From Streptomyces sp. NBC_00247 (lineage in GTDB: Bacteria; Actinomycetota; Actinomycetes; Streptomycetales; Streptomycetaceae), in NCBI RefSeq assembly GCF_036188265.1, contig NZ_CP108093.1:5981001-6045000 (forward strand): DNA of 64,000 nt, read 5' to 3'. The translations under genes were made by a program, and so were the position numbers. A model generated the notes under the pieces. The model made no database searches. It was not told the DNA's origin and saw nothing but the letters and a program-made list of their open reading frames with translations. Shown piece by piece: positions 8,544 through 16,638 of this stretch; position 1 is the stretch's first letter; each line of letters starts with the position of its first letter.

Positions 8544-10055
8544 ATGACCGTACGGCGAGTAATGGGCATCGAGACGGAGTACGGAATCTCCGTCCCCGGC
8601 CACCCCAACGCCAATGCCATGCTCACCTCGTCCCAGATCGTCAACGCCTACGCGGCCGCGATGCACCGGGCGCGCCGAGCCCGCTGGGACTTCGAGGAGG
8701 AGAATCCGCTGCGGGACGCGCGAGGCTTCGACCTCGCCCGCGAGACCGCCGACTCCAGCCAGCTCACCGACGAGGACATCGGGCTGGCCAACGTCATCCT
8801 GACCAACGGCGCCCGCCTCTACGTCGACCACGCGCACCCCGAGTACAGCTCCCCGGAGATCACCAATCCCCGGGACGCCGTCCTCTGGGACAAGGCCGGC
8901 GAGCGCATCATGGCCGAGGCCGCCGAACTGGCCGCCGCCATCCCCGGCGCCCAGCCGATCCACCTCTACAAGAACAACACCGACAACAAGGGCGCCTCCT
9001 ACGGCACCCACGAGAACTACCTCATGAGGCGGGACACCCCCTTCTCGGACATCGTGCGCCACCTGACCCCGTTCTTCGTGAGCCGCCAGGTCGTCACCGG
9101 GGCGGGACGGGTCGGCATCGGGCAGGACGGCCGCGACCACGGCTTCCAGCTCAGCCAGCGCGCCGACTACTTCGAGGTGGAGGTGGGGCTGGAGACGACG
9201 CTCAAGCGCCCCATCATCAACACCCGCGACGAACCGCACTCCGACGCGGAGAAGTACCGCAGGCTGCACGTCATCATCGGGGACGCCAATCTCTCCGAGA
9301 TCTCGACCTATCTGAAGCTCGGTACCACCTCCCTGGTCCTCTCGATGATCGAGGACGGGTTCATCAACGTGGACCTCGCCGTCGACCAGCCCGTACGGAC
9401 CCTGCACCAGGTCTCGCACGATCCGTCCCTCCAACGCCTGATCACGCTCCGCAGCGGCCGGACACTCACCGCGGTGCAGCTTCAGATGGAGTACTTCGAG
9501 CTGGCCCGCAAGTACGTCGAGGAGCGGTACGGCGTCGACGCCGACGAGCAGACCCGGGACGTCCTGCTGCGCTGGGAGGACACGCTCAACCGCCTGGAGA
9601 ACGACCCGATGAGCCTGTCGGGGGAGCTGGACTGGGTGGCCAAGCGGGCCCTCATGGACGGCTACCGGCGCAGGGACGGCCTGGAGTGGGACGCCCCGCG
9701 CCTGCATCTGGTGGACCTGCAGTACGCGGACGTACGGCCCGACAAGGGGCTCTACAACCGGCTGGTGGCCAGTGGGCGGATGAAACGCCTGCTGGACGAG
9801 GACGCGGTGTCCAGGGCGCGTACGAAGCCCCCGGAGGACACCCGGGCCTATTTCCGGGGCCGCTGCCTGGACCAGTACGCGGACGACGTGGCCGCCGCCT
9901 CCTGGGACTCGGTCATCTTCGACCTGCCGGGCCATGACTCTCTGCAACGGGTACCCACCATGGAGCCGCTGCGCGGTACGCGGGAGCACGTCAAGAACCT
10001 CCTGGACCGCTGCCGCACGGCGGAAGAGCTGGTCCGGGTGCTGTCCGGCGGCTGA
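8544..10055 (+). CDS. dop: Depupylase / Pup deamidase Dop
   Basis: A 503-residue enzyme that removes Pup from substrates and, where Pup ends in Gln, deamidates it. It has the carboxylate-amine ligase fold shared with glutamine synthetase: an N-terminal MGIETEYGI, HPEYSSPE, the nucleotide site region KNNTDNKGASYGTHENYL and RPIINTRDEPHSD. These motifs recur in PafA at 14984-16345, showing common ancestry. The ATG at 8544 has AAGGAGGG five bases upstream. It lies between arc and pup as in other actinobacteria. Confidence 0.96.
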   Translation: MTVRRVMGIETEYGISVPGHPNANAMLTSSQIVNAYAAAMHRARRARWDFEEENPLRDARGFDLARETADSSQLTDEDIGLANVILTNGARLYVDHAHPEYSSPEITNPRDAVLWDKAGERIMAEAAELAAAIPGAQPIHLYKNNTDNKGASYGTHENYLMRRDTPFSDIVRHLTPFFVSRQVVTGAGRVGIGQDGRDHGFQLSQRADYFEVEVGLETTLKRPIINTRDEPHSDAEKYRRLHVIIGDANLSEISTYLKLGTTSLVLSMIEDGFINVDLAVDQPVRTLHQVSHDPSLQRLITLRSGRTLTAVQLQMEYFELARKYVEERYGVDADEQTRDVLLRWEDTLNRLENDPMSLSGELDWVAKRALMDGYRRRDGLEWDAPRLHLVDLQYADVRPDKGLYNRLVASGRMKRLLDEDAVSRARTKPPEDTRAYFRGRCLDQYADDVAAASWDSVIFDLPGHDSLQRVPTMEPLRGTREHVKNLLDRCRTAEELVRVLSGG

Positions 10056-10092
10056 ACGGGCCGCCGGAGGGGAATGATCGGGACAGGGCCCG

Positions 10093-10120
10093 GACATCGG
10101 AAAAGTACCGGGCCGATGTC
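10093..10120 (+). terminator. Weak hairpin after dop
   Basis: GACATCGG and CCGATGTC form a perfect 8-bp stem over a 12-base loop, just before the pup promoter box. Confidence 0.4.
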
Positions 10121-10132
10121 GGACCCCGTGGG

Positions 10133-10138
10133 TAGGGT
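10133..10138 (+). promoter_or_regulatory. Candidate -10 box for pup
   Basis: TAGGGT stands 45 bases before the pup ATG. The leader contains two CTTCGAA direct repeats (10150-10156 and 10159-10165). Confidence 0.4.
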
Positions 10139-10149
10139 CTGATCAAGAG

Positions 10150-10165
10150 CTTCGAATGCTTCGAA
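10150..10165 (+). repeat. CTTCGAA direct repeat in the pup leader
   Basis: CTTCGAA occurs twice, two bases apart, each containing the TTCGAA palindrome. It lies between the -10 box and the ribosome binding site. Function unknown; it may be chance. Confidence 0.3.
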
Positions 10166-10183
10166 CCGAGCGGGGTGAGCTAG

Positions 10184-10402
10184 ATGGCGACCAAGGACAC
10201 CGGCGGCGGACAGCAGAAGGCGACGCGCTCCACCGAGGAGACCGAGGAGCAGGCGCAGGAAGCGCAGGCTTCGGAGGACCTCAAGGAGCGCCAGGAGAAG
10301 CTGAGCGACGACGTCGACTCGGTCCTGGACGAGATCGACGACGTCCTGGAGGAGAACGCCGAGGACTTCGTGCGGAGCTTCGTGCAGAAGGGCGGGGAGT
10401 AG
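10184..10402 (+). CDS. pup: Prokaryotic ubiquitin-like protein Pup
   Basis: A 72-residue, highly acidic, largely disordered protein that is attached by its C-terminal glutamate to lysines of target proteins. The conserved C-terminal half (VDSVLDEIDDVLEENAEDFVRSFVQKGG) binds the coiled coil of Arc. The last residue is encoded GAG, so it ends in GGE, not GGQ; this form needs no deamidation by Dop before ligation by PafA. GGGGTGAG upstream of ATG 10184 is the ribosome binding site. A perfect 42-base palindrome follows the stop. Confidence 0.97.
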   Translation: MATKDTGGGQQKATRSTEETEEQAQEAQASEDLKERQEKLSDDVDSVLDEIDDVLEENAEDFVRSFVQKGGE

Positions 10403-10407
10403 TCCGC

Positions 10408-10449
10408 GCGGGCACGTGTTCCGGACAGCTGTCCGGAACACGTGCCCGC
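10408..10449 (+). terminator. Perfect 42-base palindrome after pup
   Basis: Arms 10408-10428 and 10429-10449 are exact reverse complements of 21 bases each with no loop. It begins five bases after the pup stop. As RNA it would form a long stem, a likely terminator or 3'-end stabiliser; as DNA it could form a cruciform or bind a dimer. The rest of the 10403-10741 gap holds GC-rich sequence and a TAGGGT box. Confidence 0.75.
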
Positions 10450-10637
10450 ACGCGGGGCACCGGGGGTGAACGGGCGTCCGTCGCCCCGAACCGCCGGACC
10501 GGCTTCCCGTACGCGCGCCGCCGCTGACCGGGAGGTCACCGGCGGCGGCAGGGGCCGCGTCGCGGGGGAGCGGCCGACCGACGGGTACGCCCGCCGGCCG
10601 CTTCACCCGCACAGGTGGATCACCGCCACCGGGCGGG

Positions 10638-10643
10638 TAGGGT
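10638..10643 (+). promoter_or_regulatory. Candidate -10 box for prcB
   Basis: TAGGGT lies about 100 bases upstream of prcB and downstream of the pup palindrome. The -35 (near TGGATC) is weak. Confidence 0.35.
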
Positions 10644-10741
10644 CCGTGACGTACCGTGCTTCAACCGCACACCGGCCATCGGCGCACCGGGCGTCCTCCC
10701 GACCCCGGCGGGCCGTCGCATGCATACCTGGAGGGAAACGC

Positions 10742-11590
10742 GTGGAAGCCAACACTCGTCACACCGGGCGTCTACCAGCTGCGTTCCTGACGCCGGGTTC
10801 GTCCTCGTTCATGGACTTCCTGTCCGACCACGCACCCGCGATGCTTCCGGGCAACCGGAACCTTCCGCCGCTCAAGGGCGCCGTCGAGGCACCGCACGGG
10901 ACGACCATCGTCGCGGCCTCGTTCCCCGGCGGCGTGGTGCTCGCCGGTGACCGGCGGGCCACCATGGGCAACATGATCGCGCAGCGCGACATCGAGAAGG
11001 TCTTCCCCGCCGACGAGTACTCCGCCGTCGGCATCGCGGGCACCGCCGGTCTCGCGGTGGAGATGGTCAAGCTCTTCCAGCTGGAGCTGGAGCACTTCGA
11101 GAAGGTCGAGGGCGCGCAGCTCTCCCTGGAGGGCAAGGCGAACCGCCTCTCCACGATGATCCGCGGCAACCTGGCGATGGCCATGCAGGGACTCGCGGTC
11201 GTCCCCCTCTTCGCCGGCTACGACGTCGACAAGGGCCGGGGCAGGATCTTCTCGTACGACGTCACCGGAGGCCGCTCCGAGGAGCACGCCGGATACGCCT
11301 CCACGGGCTCCGGTTCGCTCTTCGCCCGCGGCTCCATGAAGAAGCTCTACCGCGAGGACCTGACGGAGTCCCAGGCGCTCACCCTGGTCGTGCAGGCCCT
11401 GTACGACGCCGCGGACGACGACTCCGCGACCGGCGGCCCCGACGTGGCGCGCCGCATCTACCCGATCGTCACCGTCATCACCGACGAGGGCTTCCGCCGG
11501 CTGTCGGACGGCGAGTCCTCCGCGATCGCCCGGGAGATCCTGGAGCGCCGTCTCGAACAGCCCGACGGTCCGCGCGCGGCTCTGCTCTGA
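10742..11590 (+). CDS. prcB: 20S proteasome beta subunit (catalytic)
   Basis: A 282-residue precursor of the proteolytic subunit. Residues 1-53 are a propeptide; cleavage after Gly53 in APHG|TTIVAA frees the catalytic Thr54. The Ntn-hydrolase core follows, with GVVLAGDRRAT (active-site Asp and Arg region), the Lys of EKVFP and YASTGSGS. GTG 10742 has GGAGGG six bases before it; the longer frame back to 10442 is rejected because it runs through the pup palindrome. It is followed by prcA 64 bases later, and the two subunits assemble as alpha7-beta7-beta7-alpha7. Confidence 0.97.
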   Translation: MEANTRHTGRLPAAFLTPGSSSFMDFLSDHAPAMLPGNRNLPPLKGAVEAPHGTTIVAASFPGGVVLAGDRRATMGNMIAQRDIEKVFPADEYSAVGIAGTAGLAVEMVKLFQLELEHFEKVEGAQLSLEGKANRLSTMIRGNLAMAMQGLAVVPLFAGYDVDKGRGRIFSYDVTGGRSEEHAGYASTGSGSLFARGSMKKLYREDLTESQALTLVVQALYDAADDDSATGGPDVARRIYPIVTVITDEGFRRLSDGESSAIAREILERRLEQPDGPRAALL

Positions 11591-11654
11591 TCAGGCCCGG
11601 GGTTCCGGGGATTCCCAGATGCACTCGTCACTGACAGAAAGGGACGGATAGCCG

Positions 11655-12434
11655 GTGTCGACGCCGTTCTATGTCTCACCCCAGCAGGCCATGGCCGACC
11701 GGGCGGAATACGCCCGCAAGGGCATCGCCCGAGGTCGCAGCCTCGTTGTGCTGCAGTACGCCGACGGCATTGTGTTCGTCGGCGAGAACCCGTCCCGCGC
11801 GCTGCACAAGTTCAGCGAGATCTACGACCGGATCGGCTTCGCCGCCGCCGGCAAGTACAACGAGTACGAGAACCTCCGCATCGGCGGGGTCCGCTACGCC
11901 GATCTGCGCGGATACACCTACGACCGGGACGACGTGACGGCCCGTGGGCTGGCCAACGTCTACGCCCAGACGCTCGGCACCATCTTCTCCAGCGCGGCGG
12001 AGAAGCCGTACGAGGTGGAGCTGGTCGTCGCCGAGGTCGGCGCCGAGCCCGAGGGCGACCAGATCTACCGGTTGCCGCACGACGGCTCGATCGTCGACGA
12101 ACACGGATCGGTCGCGGTCGGCGGGAACGCCGAGCAGATCAGCACCTTCCTGGACCAGCGGCACCGCGACGGAATGACGCTGGCCGAGGCGCTCAAGCTC
12201 GCCGTGCAGGCGCTCTCCCGCGACCCCAACGGCAGCGAGCGGGAGATCCCCGCGGAGCGGCTGGAGGTCGCGGTGCTGGACCGGACCCGGCCCCAGCAGC
12301 GCAAGTTCAAGCGGATCGTCGGACGGCAGCTCGCGCGGCTGCTGGAGGCCGACGGCGCCGCGGCGACCACCCCCACGGACGCGCCGTCCGACACGGAGGA
12401 GTCCGAGGAGCCGAGCGGGTCCACCGAGGAGTAG
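11655..12434 (+). CDS. prcA: 20S proteasome alpha subunit
   Basis: A 259-residue structural subunit forming the outer, gating rings. It starts STPFYVSPQQAMADRAEYARKGI with the alpha-type N-terminal helix and has no catalytic Thr. The C-terminal 25 or so residues are Asp/Glu/Ser/Thr-rich and probably disordered. The GTG at 11655 gives a normal length. It is in an operon with prcB and ends in a large hairpin shared with the convergent LacI gene. Confidence 0.96.
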   Translation: MSTPFYVSPQQAMADRAEYARKGIARGRSLVVLQYADGIVFVGENPSRALHKFSEIYDRIGFAAAGKYNEYENLRIGGVRYADLRGYTYDRDDVTARGLANVYAQTLGTIFSSAAEKPYEVELVVAEVGAEPEGDQIYRLPHDGSIVDEHGSVAVGGNAEQISTFLDQRHRDGMTLAEALKLAVQALSRDPNGSEREIPAERLEVAVLDRTRPQQRKFKRIVGRQLARLLEADGAAATTPTDAPSDTEESEEPSGSTEE

Positions 12435-12438
12435 CCCC

Positions 12439-12514
12439 GACGGCCGGTCAGTGACGCCGCCCCGGGCCCCCGTCCAGCGGACGCGGGGCCCGGGGCGCCG
12501 TCGTGCCGGCCGTC
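12439..12514. terminator. Nested hairpin between prcA and the LacI gene
   Basis: Outer arms GACGGCCGG (12439-12447) and CCGGCCGTC (12506-12514) and inner 13-base arms (12458-12470 and 12485-12497) pair perfectly. It overlaps the stop of the minus-strand gene and serves both convergent units. Confidence 0.7.
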
Positions 12515-13544
12515 AGAGGTCAGCCGGGGGCGGGGCGGTGGAGCCGCGCACCACCAGCTCCACCGGCAGGCTGCCGGTGCGGGCGGGGCGGCCCTCCAGC
12601 ACCGCGAGCAGGGCCGTCATGCCCCGCTCGCCGACCCGCTCGGCGGGGAGCGCCACCGTGGTCAGCTCGGGCTCCACCGCGGTGGCGAGCGCCAAGTCGT
12701 CGAAGCCCGAGACGGACAGGTCGTCGGGCACCCGCAGGCCGAGGCGCCGAGCCGCCTTGCAGGCGCCCGCCGCCAGGACGTCCCCGTCGCAGACCAGCGC
12801 GGTCGGCCGGGGCCCCGGCGCGGTCAGCGCCGCCTCGGCCGCCCGCAGCCCCCCGGAGACCTCCAGCGCCGAGGCGACCGTACGCAGCGAGGTGCCGGGT
12901 ACCGCCGCCAGCGCCTCGCGCAGGGCGCGGGCGCGCACCGCGAAGGTCCAGGAGTCGACGGCGGCGGCCACGTGCGTGAAACGGCGGTGGCCGAGGGCGA
13001 GCAGATGCTCCGCCACCTGACGCATCCCGTCCGCGATGTCGAGGTTCACCTGGGCCGCGGCGCCCGCTCCGGACGGGTCGCTGTCCAGCATCACCAGCGG
13101 CAGCTCCGTACCGCCCAGTGCCCCGAGGGCCTCCGTCGCCATGGACGAGGCGATCACCCCGTCGAGCGCCGCGCGGGCGCTGGCGAAGGGGTCCTTGGCC
13201 GGGCCGGTGCCGTCGGGCGACGGGTAGAGCACCACCCCGAAGTCGTGGTCGGCGGCGACCGACGCGGCCCCCGTGTAGACCCGGGCGAAGAACTCGTGGG
13301 TGAGCGCGGGCACCACCAGCAGCGCGGTGCGGGTCTTCCCCAGGCGCAGGCTGCGGGCGGCGAGGTTGGGGCGGTAGCCGAGGTCGCGTGCGCTCGCCCG
13401 GACCCGCTCGGCGGTGGCCTCCGACACCCTGCCGGTCCACTTGCCGCCCAGCACCAGGGAGACCGTCGCCTGCGACACCCCAGCGGCCCGCGCCACGTCC
13501 CGGCTGGTGGGGCGGGCCGGGGCCGGCCGGGACGGGCTGTTCAC
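12513..13544 (-). CDS. LacI-family transcriptional regulator
   Basis: A 343-residue DNA-binding repressor. The N-terminal helix-turn-helix TSRDVARAAGVSQATVSLVLGG and hinge GYRPNLAARSL are typical; a periplasmic-binding-type sensor domain follows from about residue 60 and normally binds a sugar-like effector. GTG 13544 has GGAGG five bases ahead. It is divergent from the MFS transporter and likely controls it and itself through the TACGTAT inverted repeat in the gap. This pair interrupts the prcA-pafA order. Confidence 0.92.
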   Translation of the reverse strand: MNSPSRPAPARPTSRDVARAAGVSQATVSLVLGGKWTGRVSEATAERVRASARDLGYRPNLAARSLRLGKTRTALLVVPALTHEFFARVYTGAASVAADHDFGVVLYPSPDGTGPAKDPFASARAALDGVIASSMATEALGALGGTELPLVMLDSDPSGAGAAAQVNLDIADGMRQVAEHLLALGHRRFTHVAAAVDSWTFAVRARALREALAAVPGTSLRTVASALEVSGGLRAAEAALTAPGPRPTALVCDGDVLAAGACKAARRLGLRVPDDLSVSGFDDLALATAVEPELTTVALPAERVGERGMTALLAVLEGRPARTGSLPVELVVRGSTAPPPADL

Positions 13545-13638
13545 TGGGGCCTCCGTGCGGATGGTGCGGTGCTGGACCGTCCGGGCCGGCCGGGGCGCGG
13601 CGGGTGCTGCGCGGTGGACCGGCGGACTGCGCACATGG

Positions 13639-13665
13639 TACGTATGAACCTTGAAGTTATACGTA
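13639..13665. promoter_or_regulatory. Inverted-repeat operator in the LacI/MFS gap
   Basis: TACGTAT (13639-13645) and ATACGTA (13659-13665) are perfect inverted repeats 13 bases apart, in an AT-rich patch unusual for this DNA. It is the best candidate for the LacI-type regulator site. Confidence 0.5.
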
Positions 13666-13711
13666 AAACCTCGGGCGGGCGCGGGCCCGTACCCGGGGGA
13701 GAGGGGTGGGA

Positions 13712-14974
13712 ATGGCCGCGGGATATCTGGACATCCTCCGGGAGCGGCACGCGGCCCGGCTGCTCACCGGCACCCTGGTGGGACGGCTGCCGAACGGCAT
13801 CGCCCCGATCGCGATCGTGCTCTTCACCCGCGCCGAGGGCGGCAGTTACACGCTGGCCGGCGGGCTCGCCGCCGCGTACGGTCTCGCCACGGCCGTCGGA
13901 CAGCCGCTCCTCGGCCGGGCGGTGGACCTGTACGGCCAGCCGCGCGTGCAGTTCCCGGCGGCGGTCGTCTCCGCCCTCGGCATGGTGCTGCTGGCCCTCG
14001 CGGGCCTGGACCCGCTGCCGCTCGCCTACGCGGCGGTCGTCGTCGCCGGGGTGGCCACCCCGCCCCTGGAAGGCGGCCTGCGCGCCCTCTGGCCGTCCGT
14101 CCTCGGGCGGCGGGAGGAGCGGGTGCACCGCGCCTACGCCCTGGACGCGGTCGCCCAGGAGGTCATGTTCACGGCGGGGCCGCTGCTGGTGACCCTGCTG
14201 GTGTCCCTCTGGTCGCCCGCCGTGGCGCTGCTCGTCGTCAACGCCGCCGGGGTCCTCGGGGCGCTCTCGGTGATCCTCTCCGAACCCTCCCGCACCTGGC
14301 GCTCCGCGCCCCGCGAGGCCCACTGGCTCGGTGCCCTGCGCTCGCCCGGACTCCTCGCCCTCCTCGGCTGCCTCTTCTTCGTCGGGATCGCGCTCGGCTC
14401 GATCACCGTGGCGGGCGTCGCCTACGCCGACGACCAGGGCCGCGAGTCCGTGTACGGCTGGCTGATGGCGGCGCTCGGGCTCGGCGCGCTGACGGGCGGC
14501 GCGGTGTACGGGGCCAGGCAGTGGGCCGGTGCGCCCGAGCGCCGGCTCCGCGGCCTCGTCGCCCTGCTCGCCCTCTGCTACCTGCCGCTCGTGCTGACGC
14601 CCGGGGTGGTCGCGATGACGGCCCTCGCGGCCCTCGCCGGGGTGTTCCTCGCGCCGTCCATCGCCTGCTCGTTCATCGTGGTCGACCGGCACGCGCCCCG
14701 GGGCACGGTGACCGAGGCGTTCTCCTGGCTCGTGACCACCATCGGCGTGGGCGCGGCGGCCGGTACGGCCGTGGCGGGGCCCGCCGTCGAGCTGGGCGGA
14801 ACGGCCTGGAGCTTCGCCGTCGCCGGAGCGGGCGGAGTGGCGGCTCTGCTGGTTCTGCTCGCCACCGGAAAGGTCCTCGCAGTTCCGGCGCGTGAGCACG
14901 TCGTCGCGGCCGGATCGGAAAATGATCGAAACGGAGCTGTCGAACCCGGTTTCAGCTCACGCCGTAAGGCGTAA
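13712..14974 (+). CDS. MFS transporter
   Basis: A 420-residue membrane protein with about 12 hydrophobic segments, major facilitator type. The central loop (about 190-210, SEPSRTWRSAPREAHWLG) divides two six-helix halves. ATG 13712 is preferred over GTG 13706 because the GGAGAGG ribosome binding site then sits seven bases away. The substrate is unknown; the divergent LacI regulator hints at a sugar or related compound, but this is inference. Its TAA stop overlaps the -10 box of pafA. Confidence 0.87.
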   Translation: MAAGYLDILRERHAARLLTGTLVGRLPNGIAPIAIVLFTRAEGGSYTLAGGLAAAYGLATAVGQPLLGRAVDLYGQPRVQFPAAVVSALGMVLLALAGLDPLPLAYAAVVVAGVATPPLEGGLRALWPSVLGRREERVHRAYALDAVAQEVMFTAGPLLVTLLVSLWSPAVALLVVNAAGVLGALSVILSEPSRTWRSAPREAHWLGALRSPGLLALLGCLFFVGIALGSITVAGVAYADDQGRESVYGWLMAALGLGALTGGAVYGARQWAGAPERRLRGLVALLALCYLPLVLTPGVVAMTALAALAGVFLAPSIACSFIVVDRHAPRGTVTEAFSWLVTTIGVGAAAGTAVAGPAVELGGTAWSFAVAGAGGVAALLVLLATGKVLAVPAREHVVAAGSENDRNGAVEPGFSSRRKA

Positions 14975-14977
14975 TGT
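14972..14977 (+). promoter_or_regulatory. pafA -10 box overlapping the MFS stop
   Basis: TAATGT ends six bases before the pafA ATG and contains the TAA stop of the transporter. TTTCAG 16 bases upstream is a weak -35. No Shine-Dalgarno sequence is present, so pafA is either leaderless or coupled to the upstream gene. Confidence 0.5.
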
Positions 14978-14983
14978 TCAGTC

Positions 14984-16345
14984 ATGGACCGCCGCATTTT
15001 CGGGCTGGAGAACGAGTACGGCGTCACGTGCACGTTCAGGGGACAGCGCCGACTGTCACCTGACGAAGTGGCGCGCTACCTCTTCCGCCGTGTCGTGTCA
15101 TGGGGCCGCAGCAGCAATGTCTTTCTGCGGAACGGCGCCCGCCTCTACCTCGACGTGGGTTCGCATCCGGAATACGCAACTCCCGAATGTGACAACCTCA
15201 CCGAGCTTGTCACCCACGACAAGGCAGGCGAACGCATTCTGGAAGGTCTGCTCGTCGACGCCGAACGCCGCCTGCACGAGGAAGGAATCGCGGGCGACGT
15301 CTATCTCTTCAAGAACAACACCGACTCAGCGGGCAACTCCTACGGCTGCCACGAGAACTACCTCGTGGCCCGGCACGGGGAATTCTCCCGGCTCGCGGAC
15401 ATCCTCATTCCGTTCCTCGTCACGAGGCAGCTGATCTGCGGCGCGGGCAAGGTCTTGCAGACCCCGCGCGGAGCGGTCTACTGCGTGAGCCAGCGTGCCG
15501 AACACATCTGGGAGGGCGTCAGCTCCGCCACCACGCGCTCCCGGCCGATCATCAACACCCGCGACGAACCGCACGCCGACGCCGAGCGCTACCGCCGCCT
15601 GCACGTCATCGTCGGTGACTCGAACATGTCCGAGACGACGATGCTGCTCAAGGTCGGTGCCACCGACCTCGTGCTCCGCATGATCGAGGCGGGCACGGTG
15701 ATGCGCGACCTGACGCTGGAGAACCCGATCCGGGCGATCCGCGAGGTCAGCCACGACACGACCGGCCGGCGCAAGGTGCGCCTCGCCAGCGGCCGTGAGG
15801 CGTCGGCCATCGAGATCCAGCGCGAGTACTACGACAAGGCGGTCGACTTCGTCGAGCGCCGGGGCATCCGCACCGGCACGACCGACCAGGTCCTCGAACT
15901 CTGGGGCCGCACCCTGGACGCGATCGAGGCGGAGGACCTCGACAAGATCGCCACCGAGATCGACTGGGTCATGAAGTACAAGCTCATCGAGCGGTACCGG
16001 GCCAAGCACAACATGACCATGTCGCACCCGAGGGTCGCTCAGATAGACCTCGCCTACCACGACATCCACCGGCGCCGGGGTCTGTACTACCTCCTGGAGC
16101 GCAAGGGGCAGGCCACCCGCATCTGCAACGACCTGAAGATCTTCGAGGGCAAGTCCGTGCCCCCGCAGACCACCCGGGCACGGCTGCGCGGCGACTTCAT
16201 CAAGCGGGCGCAGGAGCAGCGGCGGGACTTCACCGTCGACTGGGTCCACCTCAAGCTCAACGACCAGGCGCAGCGCACGGTGTTGTGCAAGGACCCGTTC
16301 CGCTCGGTGGACGACCGGGTGGAGAAGCTGATCGCGGGCATGTAG
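14984..16345 (+). CDS. pafA: Pup-protein ligase PafA
   Basis: A 453-residue ligase that uses ATP to join the C-terminal Glu of Pup to substrate lysines. It starts MDRRIFGLENEYGVTC with the catalytic Glu of the glutamine-synthetase-like fold, then HPEYATPECDN, KNNTDSAGNSYGCHENYL and RPIINTRDEPHADAERYRRLHVIVGDSN. It is a paralogue of Dop but lacks the Dop-specific loop. The length is standard. The nine-base gap to the MFS stop and the TAATGT box six bases before the ATG mark an independent leaderless start or translational coupling. A strong terminator follows. Confidence 0.97.
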   Translation: MDRRIFGLENEYGVTCTFRGQRRLSPDEVARYLFRRVVSWGRSSNVFLRNGARLYLDVGSHPEYATPECDNLTELVTHDKAGERILEGLLVDAERRLHEEGIAGDVYLFKNNTDSAGNSYGCHENYLVARHGEFSRLADILIPFLVTRQLICGAGKVLQTPRGAVYCVSQRAEHIWEGVSSATTRSRPIINTRDEPHADAERYRRLHVIVGDSNMSETTMLLKVGATDLVLRMIEAGTVMRDLTLENPIRAIREVSHDTTGRRKVRLASGREASAIEIQREYYDKAVDFVERRGIRTGTTDQVLELWGRTLDAIEAEDLDKIATEIDWVMKYKLIERYRAKHNMTMSHPRVAQIDLAYHDIHRRRGLYYLLERKGQATRICNDLKIFEGKSVPPQTTRARLRGDFIKRAQEQRRDFTVDWVHLKLNDQAQRTVLCKDPFRSVDDRVEKLIAGM

Positions 16346-16414
16346 CGGCCCCGCGAGTCGCCGGGTTCCGGCGCCGCGCGGATGCCGAGATTTTCCCGTG
16401 CCCCCGCGCGCGGT

Positions 16415-16454
16415 CGGGACAGGCCCCGGAACACCCGTTCCGGGGCCTGTCCCG
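16415..16454 (+). terminator. Terminator after pafA
   Basis: Perfect 18-bp arms (16415-16432 and 16437-16454) with a 4-base loop. A TAAGGT box at 16591-16596 further on is a -10 candidate for the FKBP gene. Confidence 0.8.
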
Positions 16455-16638
16455 TGTGTCCGAGGGCACGGCGCCGCAGGGTCGAACACCAGGCCGTACG
16501 GAGTGCCCGACGGTCGCACGCACGGGGGAGACGACCGGCCGGGCCGCGTCGCGGGGCGTCGCCAACCGGCTCCGCACAGTGCGAAGGCCGTAAGGTGTCC
16601 GGGACCCATGACTGTGTCGTCTGAGATCTGAGGAACCA

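Noticed and set aside
8424..10097. Long open frame on the strand opposite dop
   Set aside because: It is a GC-driven shadow of dop with no domain; dop has full conserved motifs.
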